64,000 nt of DNA from Allochromatium palmeri. Its GTDB lineage: Bacteria; Pseudomonadota; Gammaproteobacteria; Chromatiales; Chromatiaceae. Of the stretch, positions 48,199 through 56,536 are shown one piece after another. Position 1 is the stretch's first letter. Every line of letters begins with the position of its first letter. A program made the position numbers and the translations under genes. Location of the stretch: NCBI RefSeq assembly GCF_009720725.1, contig NZ_WNKT01000005.1, forward strand, positions 62,001 through 126,000, read 5' to 3'. The notes beneath the pieces are model-generated. The model made no database searches, was not told the origin of the DNA, and worked only from the letters and a program-made list of their open reading frames with translations.

Positions 48199-48576
48199 CT
48201 ATACCCTTTCGCGCGAGGCGTCCAGACTTGACTGTGACGGAGTTTCCGACTCGGCCTGGGGCGCCTCCTCCTCATCGTCTGGATCGGCCAGCGCCAGATT
48301 GACGCGCTCCTGCAATTGATGCAGCCGCCGGTTCAGCTCGCCGTCGGGACCAGAGCGCGCACGCTGAAGCTGGATGAGATCGTGCGCGATGTTGAGCGCG
48401 GCGATGACCGCGATGCGGTCGGTGCCGATCACACGTCCGGTCTGGCGGATCTCGCGCATGCGCCCATCGAGCAGGCGCGCCGAGGCCTTCAGGTCGTCCT
48501 GCTCATGGAACTCACAGGCGATGCGGTATTCCTTCTCCAGGATCTTGATACTCAGTTGCAACGGCTCTTCGATCAC
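48199..48576 (-). CDS. zapA: Cell division protein ZapA
   Basis: A 125-residue FtsZ-ring stabiliser. The N-terminal globular part has IKILEKEYRIACEFHEQDDLKASARLLD, followed by the RVIGTDRIAVIAALNIAHDL helix and a coiled coil. The C-terminal tail is unusually acidic and Ser-rich (DDEEEAPQAESETPS). It overlaps the zapB-like gene by 4 bases and precedes 6S RNA. Confidence 0.93.
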   Translation of the reverse strand: MIEEPLQLSIKILEKEYRIACEFHEQDDLKASARLLDGRMREIRQTGRVIGTDRIAVIAALNIAHDLIQLQRARSGPDGELNRRLHQLQERVNLALADPDDEEEAPQAESETPSQSSLDASRERV

Positions 48577-48797
48577 AGATTCTCCTCCATCGCACGCAGT
48601 CGGGATAACATGGCTTCAACGCGACTTCGTGCCTGCTCGGTCTTTTCGATCAATTCACTACGCTCGGCGACGAGCAGATCTTGACGCGCACGCAGCGAAG
48701 CGTTCTCGTCCCTGAGCCTCTCGTTCAGGCGGATCAAGGCATTTAACCGAAGCTCAAATTGATCGAGGTCAAACTTGGCCAAAGTCCGCGACTCCAT
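48573..48797 (-). CDS. ZapB-like/TIGR02449 small coiled-coil protein
   Basis: A 74-residue predicted coiled coil (DQFELRLNALIRLNERL, DENASLRARQDLL), found immediately upstream of zapA in many gammaproteobacteria and thought to be a ZapB-like division factor. The ATG at 48797 gives the family-typical length; the frame continues to 48890 without resemblance. Its stop overlaps the zapA start. Confidence 0.85.
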   Translation of the reverse strand: MESRTLAKFDLDQFELRLNALIRLNERLRDENASLRARQDLLVAERSELIEKTEQARSRVEAMLSRLRAMEENL

Positions 48798-48913
48798 TGG
48801 AATTCCGCGCACTATAGAAGGGGCTTCGCGGACGGTCAATCGGGCAGGGGTGCGTGCTATGATCTTATGATCTTCCAAACGGCTAAGCATACCCTCAATG
48901 ACGGGAGGTCGCT

Positions 48914-49498
48914 ACGGACATCATCACCCCTGACATCGCCCGCTATCTCGACGCCGGGCCGCTGAATCCAACGCCGAGCGAGGCGCATGGAATCCTCTGC
49001 GGCCTGATCTGCGGCGGTGACGCGCACGCCCTGGAGTCCTGGCTCGGGCAGGTCGCCCCTACAGCCGACGCGGGGGAGACGCTCATCGCCGAGGCGCGTG
49101 CGGCCCTGCGCGCCTGGGGTCTGGCCATCGAACGTGACTTTCAAACCTCCGAGCCGCTCGTCCAGCTCCCCTCCCCCGACGAATCGGCCCCGCTTGGCGA
49201 GCGCGCGCTCTGGCTCTATGACTGGGTACGCGGTTTTCTGTACGCGCTCGGTCTGCTGTCGCTCTCCAAGTCCGATCTCTCTGCACAGGGACGTGAGATC
49301 CTGCACGATCTCGCCGCCATCACCCAGATCGATCTCGATGCGCTGGAGGATAGCGAAGAGAACGAGCAGGCGCTCGCCGAGGTGAGTGAATTCATCCGCG
49401 TGGCGGCCATGCTGATCCACCACGAGCGCGCCGTCGTTCGCGCGCCGACACACAGCGGCCCGCCGATTGCTGCCGGCCAAGAGACGGACCCCGTATGA
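48914..49498 (+). CDS. ygfB: YgfB/UPF0149 family protein with no standard start codon
   Basis: An open frame of about 194 codons clearly of the UPF0149 (YgfB) family: TPSEAHGILCGLICGG, LYDWVRGFLYALGLL and the acidic C-terminal EDSEENEQALAEVSEFIRVAAMLIHHE. The frame is bounded upstream by a stop at 48899-48901, and there is no ATG, GTG or TTG near the family start. GGGAGG at 48903-48908 sits 5 bases before an ACG at 48914, the position where an ATG would be expected. It may use ACG or a nearby ATC, or the base may be a sequencing or genuine mutation. The stop overlaps the pepP start (ATGA). Confidence 0.82.
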   Translation, partial: TDIITPDIARYLDAGPLNPTPSEAHGILCGLICGGDAHALESWLGQVAPTADAGETLIAEARAALRAWGLAIERDFQTSEPLVQLPSPDESAPLGERALWLYDWVRGFLYALGLLSLSKSDLSAQGREILHDLAAITQIDLDALEDSEENEQALAEVSEFIRVAAMLIHHERAVVRAPTHSGPPIAAGQETDPV

Positions 49499-50805
49499 CC
49501 CGTTCCGAATACAGACGCCGACGTCGGGCACTGGCCAAGTCGATCGGTCGCGACAGCCTCGTCATCCTGCCGGCGGCCAGCGAGGTGACGCGCAATCGCG
49601 ACGTCCACTATCCCTTTCGTCAGAGCAGCGACTTCAGCTATCTGAGCGGCTTCCCCGAGCCGGACGCCTGGCTGGTGATCGCCCCCAAGCGCAAGGCGGG
49701 CGAGTTCATCCTCTTTTGCCGGCCGCGCGATCCGGAGCGCGAGCAGTGGGATGGCGCGCGCCTCGGTATCGAGGGCGCGGTCGAGCACTTTGGCGCCGAC
49801 GAGGCGCATCCCTTGAGCGAGCTCGACACGGTCATGCCGAGGCTCATCGACGGATGCCGCCGACTCTACTATCCGGTTGGGACGGATTCGGCGCTGGACG
49901 CCCGGATCATGGGTTGGGTCAGGCAGGTGCGTGCCAACGCACGCACCGGCGCCACAGCCCCTGAGACCTTCGTCACCATCGAATCGGTCCTGCACGAGCA
50001 GCGCCTGTTCAAAAGCCCCGCCGAGATCGCCGTGATGCGCCGTGCAGCCCGGATCTCGGCACAGGCGCACAGCCATCTGATGCGTCTGTGCCGCCCTGGG
50101 CTGAACGAAGCGCGCCTGGAGGCCGAATTCCAGCATCAGTGCGCCATGGCCGGCGCGCGTCATCTGGCCTACCCAAGCATCGTCGCCGGCGGTGAGCACG
50201 CCTGTGTGCTGCACTATGTCGAAAATTCAGCACCACTGCGCGACGGTGATCTGGTGCTGATCGATGCCGGCTGCGAGCTCGACGGCTATGCTTCGGACAT
50301 CACCCGCACCTTTCCGGTCAACGGGCGCTTCAGTCCGGCGCAGCGGACCATCTACACGCTGGTGCTCAGGGCGCAACAGGCCGCCATCGAGCGCGCGCGT
50401 CCGGGACGGCACTGGAACGAACCGCACGAGGCGGCGGTCAAGGTGTTGATCAAGGGGCTGGTGGAGCTGGGTATCCTGAGCGGCAAGACCCGGGATCTCA
50501 TCAAGGACGAAGCACATAAGCCCTATTACATGCATCGCACCGGCCACTGGCTGGGGATGGACGTGCATGACGTTGGCGCCTACAAGCGCGACGGTGACTG
50601 GCGCACGCTGGAGCCGGGCATGGTGCTGACCGTGGAACCGGGACTCTATCTGTCGCACGACGCGGCGGTGCCCGAACCCTATCGCGGCATCGGCGTGCGT
50701 ATCGAGGACGATGTGCTCATCACTGAGCAGGATCCCGAGATCCTGTCGGAGGCGGCGCCCAAGGATCCCGAGGCAATCGAGACACTGATGCAGTACAGGG
50801 GTTGA
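49495..50805 (+). CDS. pepP: Xaa-Pro aminopeptidase
   Basis: Removes N-terminal residues preceding proline; binds two Mn ions. The N-terminal AMP_N domain is followed by the pita-bread catalytic domain. Metal ligands occur in LIDAGCELDGYASDITRTFP, HRTGHWLGMDVHD, TVEPGLY and GIGVRIEDDVLI. 436 residues, standard. It sits in the ygfB-pepP-ubiH-ubiI order conserved in gammaproteobacteria. Confidence 0.96.
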   Translation: MTRSEYRRRRRALAKSIGRDSLVILPAASEVTRNRDVHYPFRQSSDFSYLSGFPEPDAWLVIAPKRKAGEFILFCRPRDPEREQWDGARLGIEGAVEHFGADEAHPLSELDTVMPRLIDGCRRLYYPVGTDSALDARIMGWVRQVRANARTGATAPETFVTIESVLHEQRLFKSPAEIAVMRRAARISAQAHSHLMRLCRPGLNEARLEAEFQHQCAMAGARHLAYPSIVAGGEHACVLHYVENSAPLRDGDLVLIDAGCELDGYASDITRTFPVNGRFSPAQRTIYTLVLRAQQAAIERARPGRHWNEPHEAAVKVLIKGLVELGILSGKTRDLIKDEAHKPYYMHRTGHWLGMDVHDVGAYKRDGDWRTLEPGMVLTVEPGLYLSHDAAVPEPYRGIGVRIEDDVLITEQDPEILSEAAPKDPEAIETLMQYRG

Positions 50806-52040
50806 TGATGGCTGAGTTCGATGTGGTGATCGTGGGCGGTGGTCTGGTCGGCAGCAGTCTGGCCAGCGCGCTGCGTGGCCTGCCGCTGCGGGTGGCGCTG
50901 ATCGAGTCCGCGCCGCCCTGTGCGCCGAACCAACCGGGTCCGGACGAGCGCGTGATCGCGCTGTCGCTCGGCAGCCGGCGGATCTTCGGTGGCCTGGGCC
51001 TCTGGCCGGCCATGGCGCCCGTGGCTGAACCCATACAGCGCGTACATATCTCGGATCGCGGGCATTGCGGCTTCAGCCGGCTCGACCGCCGTGAGGAAGC
51101 CGTCGAGGCGCTCGGCTATGTGACACCGGCGCGCGCCATCGATTGCGCGATCCAGGCCGCGCTCGAACGGGCACCGACTCTCCAGATCCTGCGTCCGGCC
51201 CGCTTGCTCGATCATCAGGTCCGCGCCGAACACGTCGAGCTCGACCTCCAGCTCGGGGACGAACGGCGGCGCGTCGAGACCCGTCTGCTGGTGGCCGCCG
51301 ATGGCGGCGACTCCAGCGTGCGCGAGCGGCTGGGACTTCAGGTCGATGGACACGACTATGGACAGGACGCCGTCATCACCACCGTGACCGCAGACCGCCC
51401 GCGCCCCGGTCAGGCCTTCGAGCGTTTCACTGACACCGGCCCCTTAGCCATGCTGCCCATGCCCGGCGGGCGCTATTCGGTGGTCTGGTCCTGTCGTCCG
51501 GCACAGACGACCGAATTGCTCTCGCTCACTGATGACGATTTCATCGCGCGCTTGCAGGCGCGCTTTGGCCAGCGGCTCGGTCGGTTGAGCGCGCCCTCGC
51601 CGCGTCAAGCCTATCCGCTCAAGCTCAAGCTGGTGCGCGAGACCATCCACGAGCGTCTGGTGCTCATCGGCAACGCGGCCCATACGCTGCATCCGGTCGC
51701 CGGTCAGGGCTTCAACCTGGGTCTGCGCGATGTGGCGGCCCTGGCCGAAGCCCTGGCCGAAGCCGCGCGGCATGGCGGCGATCCTGGCGCGAGCGGCACG
51801 CTGGCCGAATACCGACGTTGGCGCGGTCGCGATCAGGCCGATACCGCGCGCCTGACTGATGCGCTGGCGCGGCTATTCGTCGTGCCCTGGCGTCCGGTGC
51901 GGATCGCGCGCAATCTGGGACTGCTGGGGCTGGATCTTGTGCCGGCGGCACGCCATCGGCTGGCGCGACGCTTCATGGGACTGGAAGGCTCGCTGCCGCG
52001 TCTGGCACGCGGACTGCCACTGGAGGCTCGCCATGTCTGA
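50805..52040 (+). CDS. ubiH: FAD-dependent 2-octaprenyl-6-methoxyphenol hydroxylase family (UbiH)
   Basis: A 411-residue flavoprotein monooxygenase of ubiquinone synthesis. The FAD-binding GGGLVGSSLA is at the N-terminus; GDSSVRERLGL and the C-terminal GNAAHTLHPVAGQGFNLGLRD block are typical. The start is ATG 50805 or the adjacent 50808; both overlap or touch the pepP stop, with AGGGG upstream. A second paralogue follows. Assignment as UbiH rather than UbiF/UbiI rests on position next to pepP. Confidence 0.9.
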   Translation: MMAEFDVVIVGGGLVGSSLASALRGLPLRVALIESAPPCAPNQPGPDERVIALSLGSRRIFGGLGLWPAMAPVAEPIQRVHISDRGHCGFSRLDRREEAVEALGYVTPARAIDCAIQAALERAPTLQILRPARLLDHQVRAEHVELDLQLGDERRRVETRLLVAADGGDSSVRERLGLQVDGHDYGQDAVITTVTADRPRPGQAFERFTDTGPLAMLPMPGGRYSVVWSCRPAQTTELLSLTDDDFIARLQARFGQRLGRLSAPSPRQAYPLKLKLVRETIHERLVLIGNAAHTLHPVAGQGFNLGLRDVAALAEALAEAARHGGDPGASGTLAEYRRWRGRDQADTARLTDALARLFVVPWRPVRIARNLGLLGLDLVPAARHRLARRFMGLEGSLPRLARGLPLEARHV

Positions 52041-53238
52041 GATCCAAATGTCCTTCGATGTCGTCGTGGTCGGCGGCGGTATGGTCGGCGCCGCGCTCGC
52101 GGCCAACCTGTCAGGCCGCGGGCTGTCGATCGCCCTCATCGAGTCGCATGAACCCGAAAAACACTGGCCCGTCGGCGAGATCGACCCCAGGGTCTCGGCG
52201 CTGAGCCGCGCCAGCCAATATCTGCTCGAACGCCTCAGCGTGTGGGACCGCATCCAGGAACTCGGTGTGAGTTCCTACCGCGAGATGCATGTCTGGGACG
52301 CGCTCGGTGGCGGACACATCCATTTCGACAGCCAGGCACTCGGCGAGCGCGACCTGGGCCATATCGTCGAGAACCGCGTGGTTCGACTCGCGCTCTGGGA
52401 GCTGCTCGAAAACGCCGATGACGTCCAGCTCCTGTGCCCGGCGGCCATCGTCGACCTGGAGCGCGATATCGCCGGCTCCCGGCTCATCCTCACCAACGGG
52501 CAGATCATCAATGCCCGGCTGGTGGTCGGCGCCGATGGACGCGATTCGCTGGTACGCGCATTGTGCGGGATCGAGACCGAGGGTTGGGACTATGGCCAGC
52601 GCGCCATCGTCGCCCATGTCCGGCCGACTGAGTGGCATCGTGAGACGGCCTGGCAGCGCTTTCTGCCGACCGGTCCGCTGGCGCTGCTGCCGTTGGCCGA
52701 CGGGCGCTGCTCGATCGTCTGGTCGGCTGACGACGCGCGCGCGGCTGAACTCATGGCGCTCGATGACGCGGCGTTCTCGGCGGCACTGAGCGAGGCCTCC
52801 GAGCTTCGGCTCGGCCCCCTGACGCTTGACAGCCCGCGCGTCGCCATCCCGCTACGGCTGCAACATGCCAAGACCTATGTACGTCCGGGCGTCGCGCTCA
52901 TCGGCGATGCGGCCCACGCCATCCACCCGCTCGCCGGTCAGGGCGTCAATCTCGGCTTCATGGACGCGGCCGCGCTGACCTCGGCCCTGGAGACCGGACT
53001 GGCGCACGACCGCAACATCGCCGGACTCTGGACCCTGCGCCGCTACGAACGCGCGCGGCGCGGTGAGAACCAGCTCATGCTCCAGGCCATGGATCTCTTC
53101 AAGCAGCTCTTCGGCAGCGAGGAGCCGGCCGTCGTTCGCGCGCGCGGACTGGGTCTGAGCGCCACTGATCGTCTTGAGCCGCTCAAGCGGCTGTTCATGA
53201 CCCAGGCGCTGGGACTCGGACGCGAGCCGGGCGCGTGA
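52033..53238 (+). CDS. FAD-dependent ubiquinone hydroxylase (UbiI/VisC-like)
   Basis: A 401-residue paralogue of the upstream hydroxylase. FAD motifs: VVVGGGMVGAALA and GDAAHAIHPLAGQGVNLGFMD, with ADGRDSLVR in between. The ATG at 52033 overlaps the upstream stop by 8 bases. By gene order (pepP-ubiH-visC) it should be the C5 hydroxylase UbiI, but UbiF cannot be excluded by sequence inspection. The frame continuing upstream to 51859 lies inside ubiH. Confidence 0.9.
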   Translation: MSEIQMSFDVVVVGGGMVGAALAANLSGRGLSIALIESHEPEKHWPVGEIDPRVSALSRASQYLLERLSVWDRIQELGVSSYREMHVWDALGGGHIHFDSQALGERDLGHIVENRVVRLALWELLENADDVQLLCPAAIVDLERDIAGSRLILTNGQIINARLVVGADGRDSLVRALCGIETEGWDYGQRAIVAHVRPTEWHRETAWQRFLPTGPLALLPLADGRCSIVWSADDARAAELMALDDAAFSAALSEASELRLGPLTLDSPRVAIPLRLQHAKTYVRPGVALIGDAAHAIHPLAGQGVNLGFMDAAALTSALETGLAHDRNIAGLWTLRRYERARRGENQLMLQAMDLFKQLFGSEEPAVVRARGLGLSATDRLEPLKRLFMTQALGLGREPGA

Positions 53239-53345
53239 AGCGTGCCGGCTGTGCAACCGAACCGTCATAGGGAATCGGTATAAAATCGACGACGCCAGCG
53301 CCCCATTGATCCTGATCTACTGCAACGAACCGCGAGGGAATCATC

Positions 53346-54599
53346 GTGTCCGCCAAAAACGTCTTCTATGCCCAATCCGGCGGTGTGACCGCCGTTATCA
53401 ACGCTTCGGCCTGCGGCGTGATCGAGACCGCGCGCCTGTACTCAGTGCGCCTGGGTAAGGTCTACGCCGGGCGCAACGGCATTATCGGTGCGCTCACCGA
53501 GGATCTGATCGATACCAGCCTGGAGTCCGACGAGGCCATCGCCGCACTGCGCTACACGCCCTCCGGCGCCTTCGGTTCCTGCCGCTACAAGTTGAAGAGC
53601 CTGGAAGCCAACCGGCGCGAGTACGAGCGGCTGATCGAGGTCTTCAAGGCCCACAACATCGGGTACTTTTTCTACAACGGCGGCGGCGACTCAGCCGATA
53701 CCTGCTACAAGGTCTCGCAACTCTCCGAGAGCCTGGGCTATCCGGTGCAAGCCATCCATGTGCCCAAGACGGTCGATAACGACCTGCCGATCACCGACAA
53801 CTGCCCCGGCTTCGGCTCGGTGGCCAAGTACATCGCCACCTCGGCGCTGGAAGCCTCCTATGACGTGCGCTCCATGGCCAAGACCTCGACCAAGGTGTTC
53901 GTGCTGGAAGTGATGGGCCGACACGCCGGCTGGATCGCGGCCGCCGGCGGTCTGGTCGAGGATCACGACATCCCGGTGCTGATCCTCTTCCCCGAGATCG
54001 AATTCGATCAGGTGCGCTTCCTGGCCGCCGTCAAGGCCAAGGTCGAGCAGTACGGCTATTGCACCGTGGTGGTTTCGGAGGGCGCCAAGTATCCCGACGG
54101 ACGTTTCCTGGCCGAACAGGGCACGCGCGATGCGTTTGGCCATGCGCAGCTCGGCGGCGCGGCGCCGGTCGTGGCCAACATGGTCAAGGAGGCCACGGGC
54201 TACAAGTTCCACTGGGCGGTGGCCGACTATCTCCAGCGCGCGGCGCGTCATCTGGCCTCCAAGACCGACGTCGAGCAGGCCTATGCCATGGGGCGTGCGG
54301 CGGTCGAGTTCGCGCTCGCCGGTCACAATGCCGTGATGCCCACGGTCAAGCGTGTCAGCAACGACCCTTACGCCTGGGAGGTCGGCGAGGCGCCGCTGTC
54401 GGAGGTTGCTAACGTCGAGAAGTTCATGCCGCGCGACTTCATCACCGAAGACGGCTTCGGCATCACCCCGGTCTGCAAGCAGTATCTGATCCCGCTCATC
54501 CAGGGCGAGGACTATCCGCCCTTCGAGCACGGCCTGCCTAAGTACGTCACGCTCAAAAACGCGGCTGTCGAACGCAAGCTCAGCGTGTTCGAACTCTAA
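53346..54599 (+). CDS. pfp: Pyrophosphate-dependent 6-phosphofructokinase
   Basis: Reversible phosphorylation of fructose 6-phosphate with pyrophosphate instead of ATP. The family pattern AQSGGVTAVINASACG, NGGGDSADT, PKTVDNDLP, MGRHAGWIAA is intact; the Asp of GGGDS, where ATP enzymes have Gly, marks PPi use. 417 residues. A TATAAA at 53279-53284 could be a -10 site. The next gene is a soluble pyrophosphatase, an enzyme that competes for the same phosphoryl donor. In Calvin-cycle bacteria PPi-PFKs may also act on sedoheptulose 7-phosphate. Confidence 0.93.
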   Translation: MSAKNVFYAQSGGVTAVINASACGVIETARLYSVRLGKVYAGRNGIIGALTEDLIDTSLESDEAIAALRYTPSGAFGSCRYKLKSLEANRREYERLIEVFKAHNIGYFFYNGGGDSADTCYKVSQLSESLGYPVQAIHVPKTVDNDLPITDNCPGFGSVAKYIATSALEASYDVRSMAKTSTKVFVLEVMGRHAGWIAAAGGLVEDHDIPVLILFPEIEFDQVRFLAAVKAKVEQYGYCTVVVSEGAKYPDGRFLAEQGTRDAFGHAQLGGAAPVVANMVKEATGYKFHWAVADYLQRAARHLASKTDVEQAYAMGRAAVEFALAGHNAVMPTVKRVSNDPYAWEVGEAPLSEVANVEKFMPRDFITEDGFGITPVCKQYLIPLIQGEDYPPFEHGLPKYVTLKNAAVERKLSVFEL

Positions 54600-54602
54600 G
54601 GA

Positions 54603-54634
54603 TTGAGATTATCAAGGCCCATTTGGACTATAAT
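54603..54634 (+). promoter_or_regulatory. Possible sigma-70 promoter of ppa
   Basis: A perfect TATAAT at 54629-54634 in an AT-rich gap, with TTGAGA at 54603-54608 as a possible -35; the 20-base spacing is longer than ideal. It lies about 60 bases before ppa. Confidence 0.4.
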
Positions 54635-54694
54635 TGACGTTTTTACCATTTCGGCAGTCACAGGCCGCCGACTGACGCATTCAAAGGCTTTTTC

Positions 54695-55243
54695 ATGGAT
54701 CTGTCCAAGGTTTCACGCGGGGACAACGTCCCCTATGTCCTCAACGTCATCATCGAGATCCCGGCACATGCGGAACCCGTGAAGTACGAGATGGACAAGG
54801 CCACCGGGGCCATGTTCGTCGACCGTTTCATGTCCACGGCCATGCACTATCCCTGCAACTATGGCTATGTTCCGCACACCCTGTCCTCGGACGGTGACCC
54901 GGTCGATGTCCTCGTAGTCACGCCCTATCCGTTGATCCCAGGTTCGGTCATCAAGTGCCGCCCGATCGGCGTGCTCAAGATGACCGACGAGTCGGGCGAC
55001 GACGCCAAAATCCTGGCGCTGCCGATCGACACGCTGTTCAAGGGTTATCGCAACGTCGAGAGTTTCCGCGACATGCCGCAGCATCTGCTCGACCAGATCG
55101 CGCACTTCTTCGAGCACTACAAGGATCTCGACGAAGGCAAGTGGGTGCGTGTCGGCGGCTGGGGCGACCGCGAAGAGGCGTGTCAGGAAATCCTGTCAAG
55201 CGTCAAGATGTTCGAGGACGCCCCCGAGAAGCCGGCCTTCTGA
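54695..55243 (+). CDS. ppa: Inorganic pyrophosphatase (family I)
   Basis: A 182-residue soluble Mg-dependent PPase. Active-site residues are in [27 protein letters not shown] and [10 protein letters not shown], the D-x-D-P-x-D-V-L-V family signature. Normal size. It lies 95 bases after the PPi-phosphofructokinase gene and appears to have its own promoter. Confidence 0.96.
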   Translation: MDLSKVSRGDNVPYVLNVIIEIPAHAEPVKYEMDKATGAMFVDRFMSTAMHYPCNYGYVPHTLSSDGDPVDVLVVTPYPLIPGSVIKCRPIGVLKMTDESGDDAKILALPIDTLFKGYRNVESFRDMPQHLLDQIAHFFEHYKDLDEGKWVRVGGWGDREEACQEILSSVKMFEDAPEKPAF

Positions 55244-55325
55244 CGCGCCTCTCTCCATGCCACACGGCTGAGGTGCCGGCGGCCAGCGCCACGGCACCCA
55301 GCTCATACTCAAGGGATGCGCTTCG

Positions 55326-55811
55326 ATGCTGACGCATTTCACGCCCGGCGGCGAGGCCCACATGGTCGACGTCGGCGCCAAGCCTGAAACGGCCCGACGC
55401 GCGCTGGCCGAGGGTCGCATTCAGATGCAGCTGGCGACCCTGACCCTGATCGAACAGGGCGCGCACGCCAAGGGCGATGTGCTCGGAGTCGCGCGGCTCG
55501 CCGGCATCATGGGGGCCAAGCGCACGGCCGACCTGATTCCGCTCTGTCATCCATTGAGCCTCACGCGCGTCGAGATCGAGCTGACGCCCGTCGCCGATGA
55601 ATCCTCGGTCTGGTGTCGCGCCACAGTTGAGACCCAGGGTCGCACAGGCGTCGAGATGGAAGCACTGTGCGCGGTACAGATCAGCCTCTTGACGATCTAT
55701 GATATGTGCAAAGCCATCGATCGCGGCATGCGCATCAGCGACGTCCAGCTCGTCGAAAAGGCGGGCGGACGCTCCGGACACTGGAGACGCGAAACCCAGG
55801 ACGCGCCTTGA
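55326..55811 (+). CDS. moaC: Cyclic pyranopterin monophosphate synthase
   Basis: With MoaA converts GTP to cyclic pyranopterin monophosphate in molybdenum cofactor synthesis. Family motifs: [31 protein letters not shown] and [14 protein letters not shown]. 161 residues. GGGATG upstream is a modest ribosome-binding site. No other moa gene is adjacent. Confidence 0.96.
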   Translation: MLTHFTPGGEAHMVDVGAKPETARRALAEGRIQMQLATLTLIEQGAHAKGDVLGVARLAGIMGAKRTADLIPLCHPLSLTRVEIELTPVADESSVWCRATVETQGRTGVEMEALCAVQISLLTIYDMCKAIDRGMRISDVQLVEKAGGRSGHWRRETQDAP

Positions 55812-55872
55812 TATCCGGATCCCTCACGCCGCTTCGGTGGTCACGTCCGTCACTCGCCTGAATCCAGAGCCT

Positions 55873-56529
55873 ATGCACGACACTCGCCCACACCCGCCGA
55901 CGCGCTTCCACGCCCTCTACCAGGGTGCTCATTTTCTCACGGCCGCCGTCCAGCTCCATCAGGCTCCGGACGACGCCGGACGCGAGGTCGCCTTCGCCGG
56001 GCGCTCGAACGCCGGCAAGTCGAGCGCCATCAACGCCATCTGTCATCAGAACTCGCTGGCCAGAACCAGCAAGACCCCAGGTCGCACCCAGCAGTTGATC
56101 TTCTTTGAGCTCGACGACGAGCGCCGTCTGGTCGACCTGCCCGGCTACGGCTATGCCAAGGTGCCCGAGCGTATCAAGCGCGAATGGCAGCGCCATCTCT
56201 CGTACTATCTGGAGCACCGCCAGTCGCTGGTCGGACTGGTGATCGTCATGGACATCCGCCATCCGCTGACCGACTACGACCTGCAGATGCTCGCCTGGGG
56301 TCGGCGCGCGGGTCTTGCGATTCTGCTGCTGCTGACCAAGGCCGACAAGCTCAAGCGCGGCGCAGCCAACGCCGCGCGTTTGGCCGTCGAGCGGGCCGTG
56401 AGCGACGCGTCCGGTCAGGTCGAGGTCCAGCTCTTCTCGGCGCCCGAGCGCCAGGGTCTTGCGCAAGTCCAGGCCATCCTGGATCGCTGGCTGCACGTCG
56501 GCGCATCCCCGTCTCCAGACGCCGCTTGA
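55873..56529 (+). CDS. engB: Ribosome biogenesis GTPase EngB (YsxC/YihA)
   Basis: A 218-residue GTPase for late 50S assembly. G motifs: GRSNAGKSS (G1), [10 protein letters not shown] (G2), DLPGYGYAK (G3) and TKADKL (G4). The ATG at 55873 is used; the longer frame to 55699 overlaps moaC. Convergent with the glycosyltransferase gene 7 bases away. Confidence 0.94.
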   Translation: MHDTRPHPPTRFHALYQGAHFLTAAVQLHQAPDDAGREVAFAGRSNAGKSSAINAICHQNSLARTSKTPGRTQQLIFFELDDERRLVDLPGYGYAKVPERIKREWQRHLSYYLEHRQSLVGLVIVMDIRHPLTDYDLQMLAWGRRAGLAILLLLTKADKLKRGAANAARLAVERAVSDASGQVEVQLFSAPERQGLAQVQAILDRWLHVGASPSPDAA

Positions 56530-56536
56530 AAGCGCG

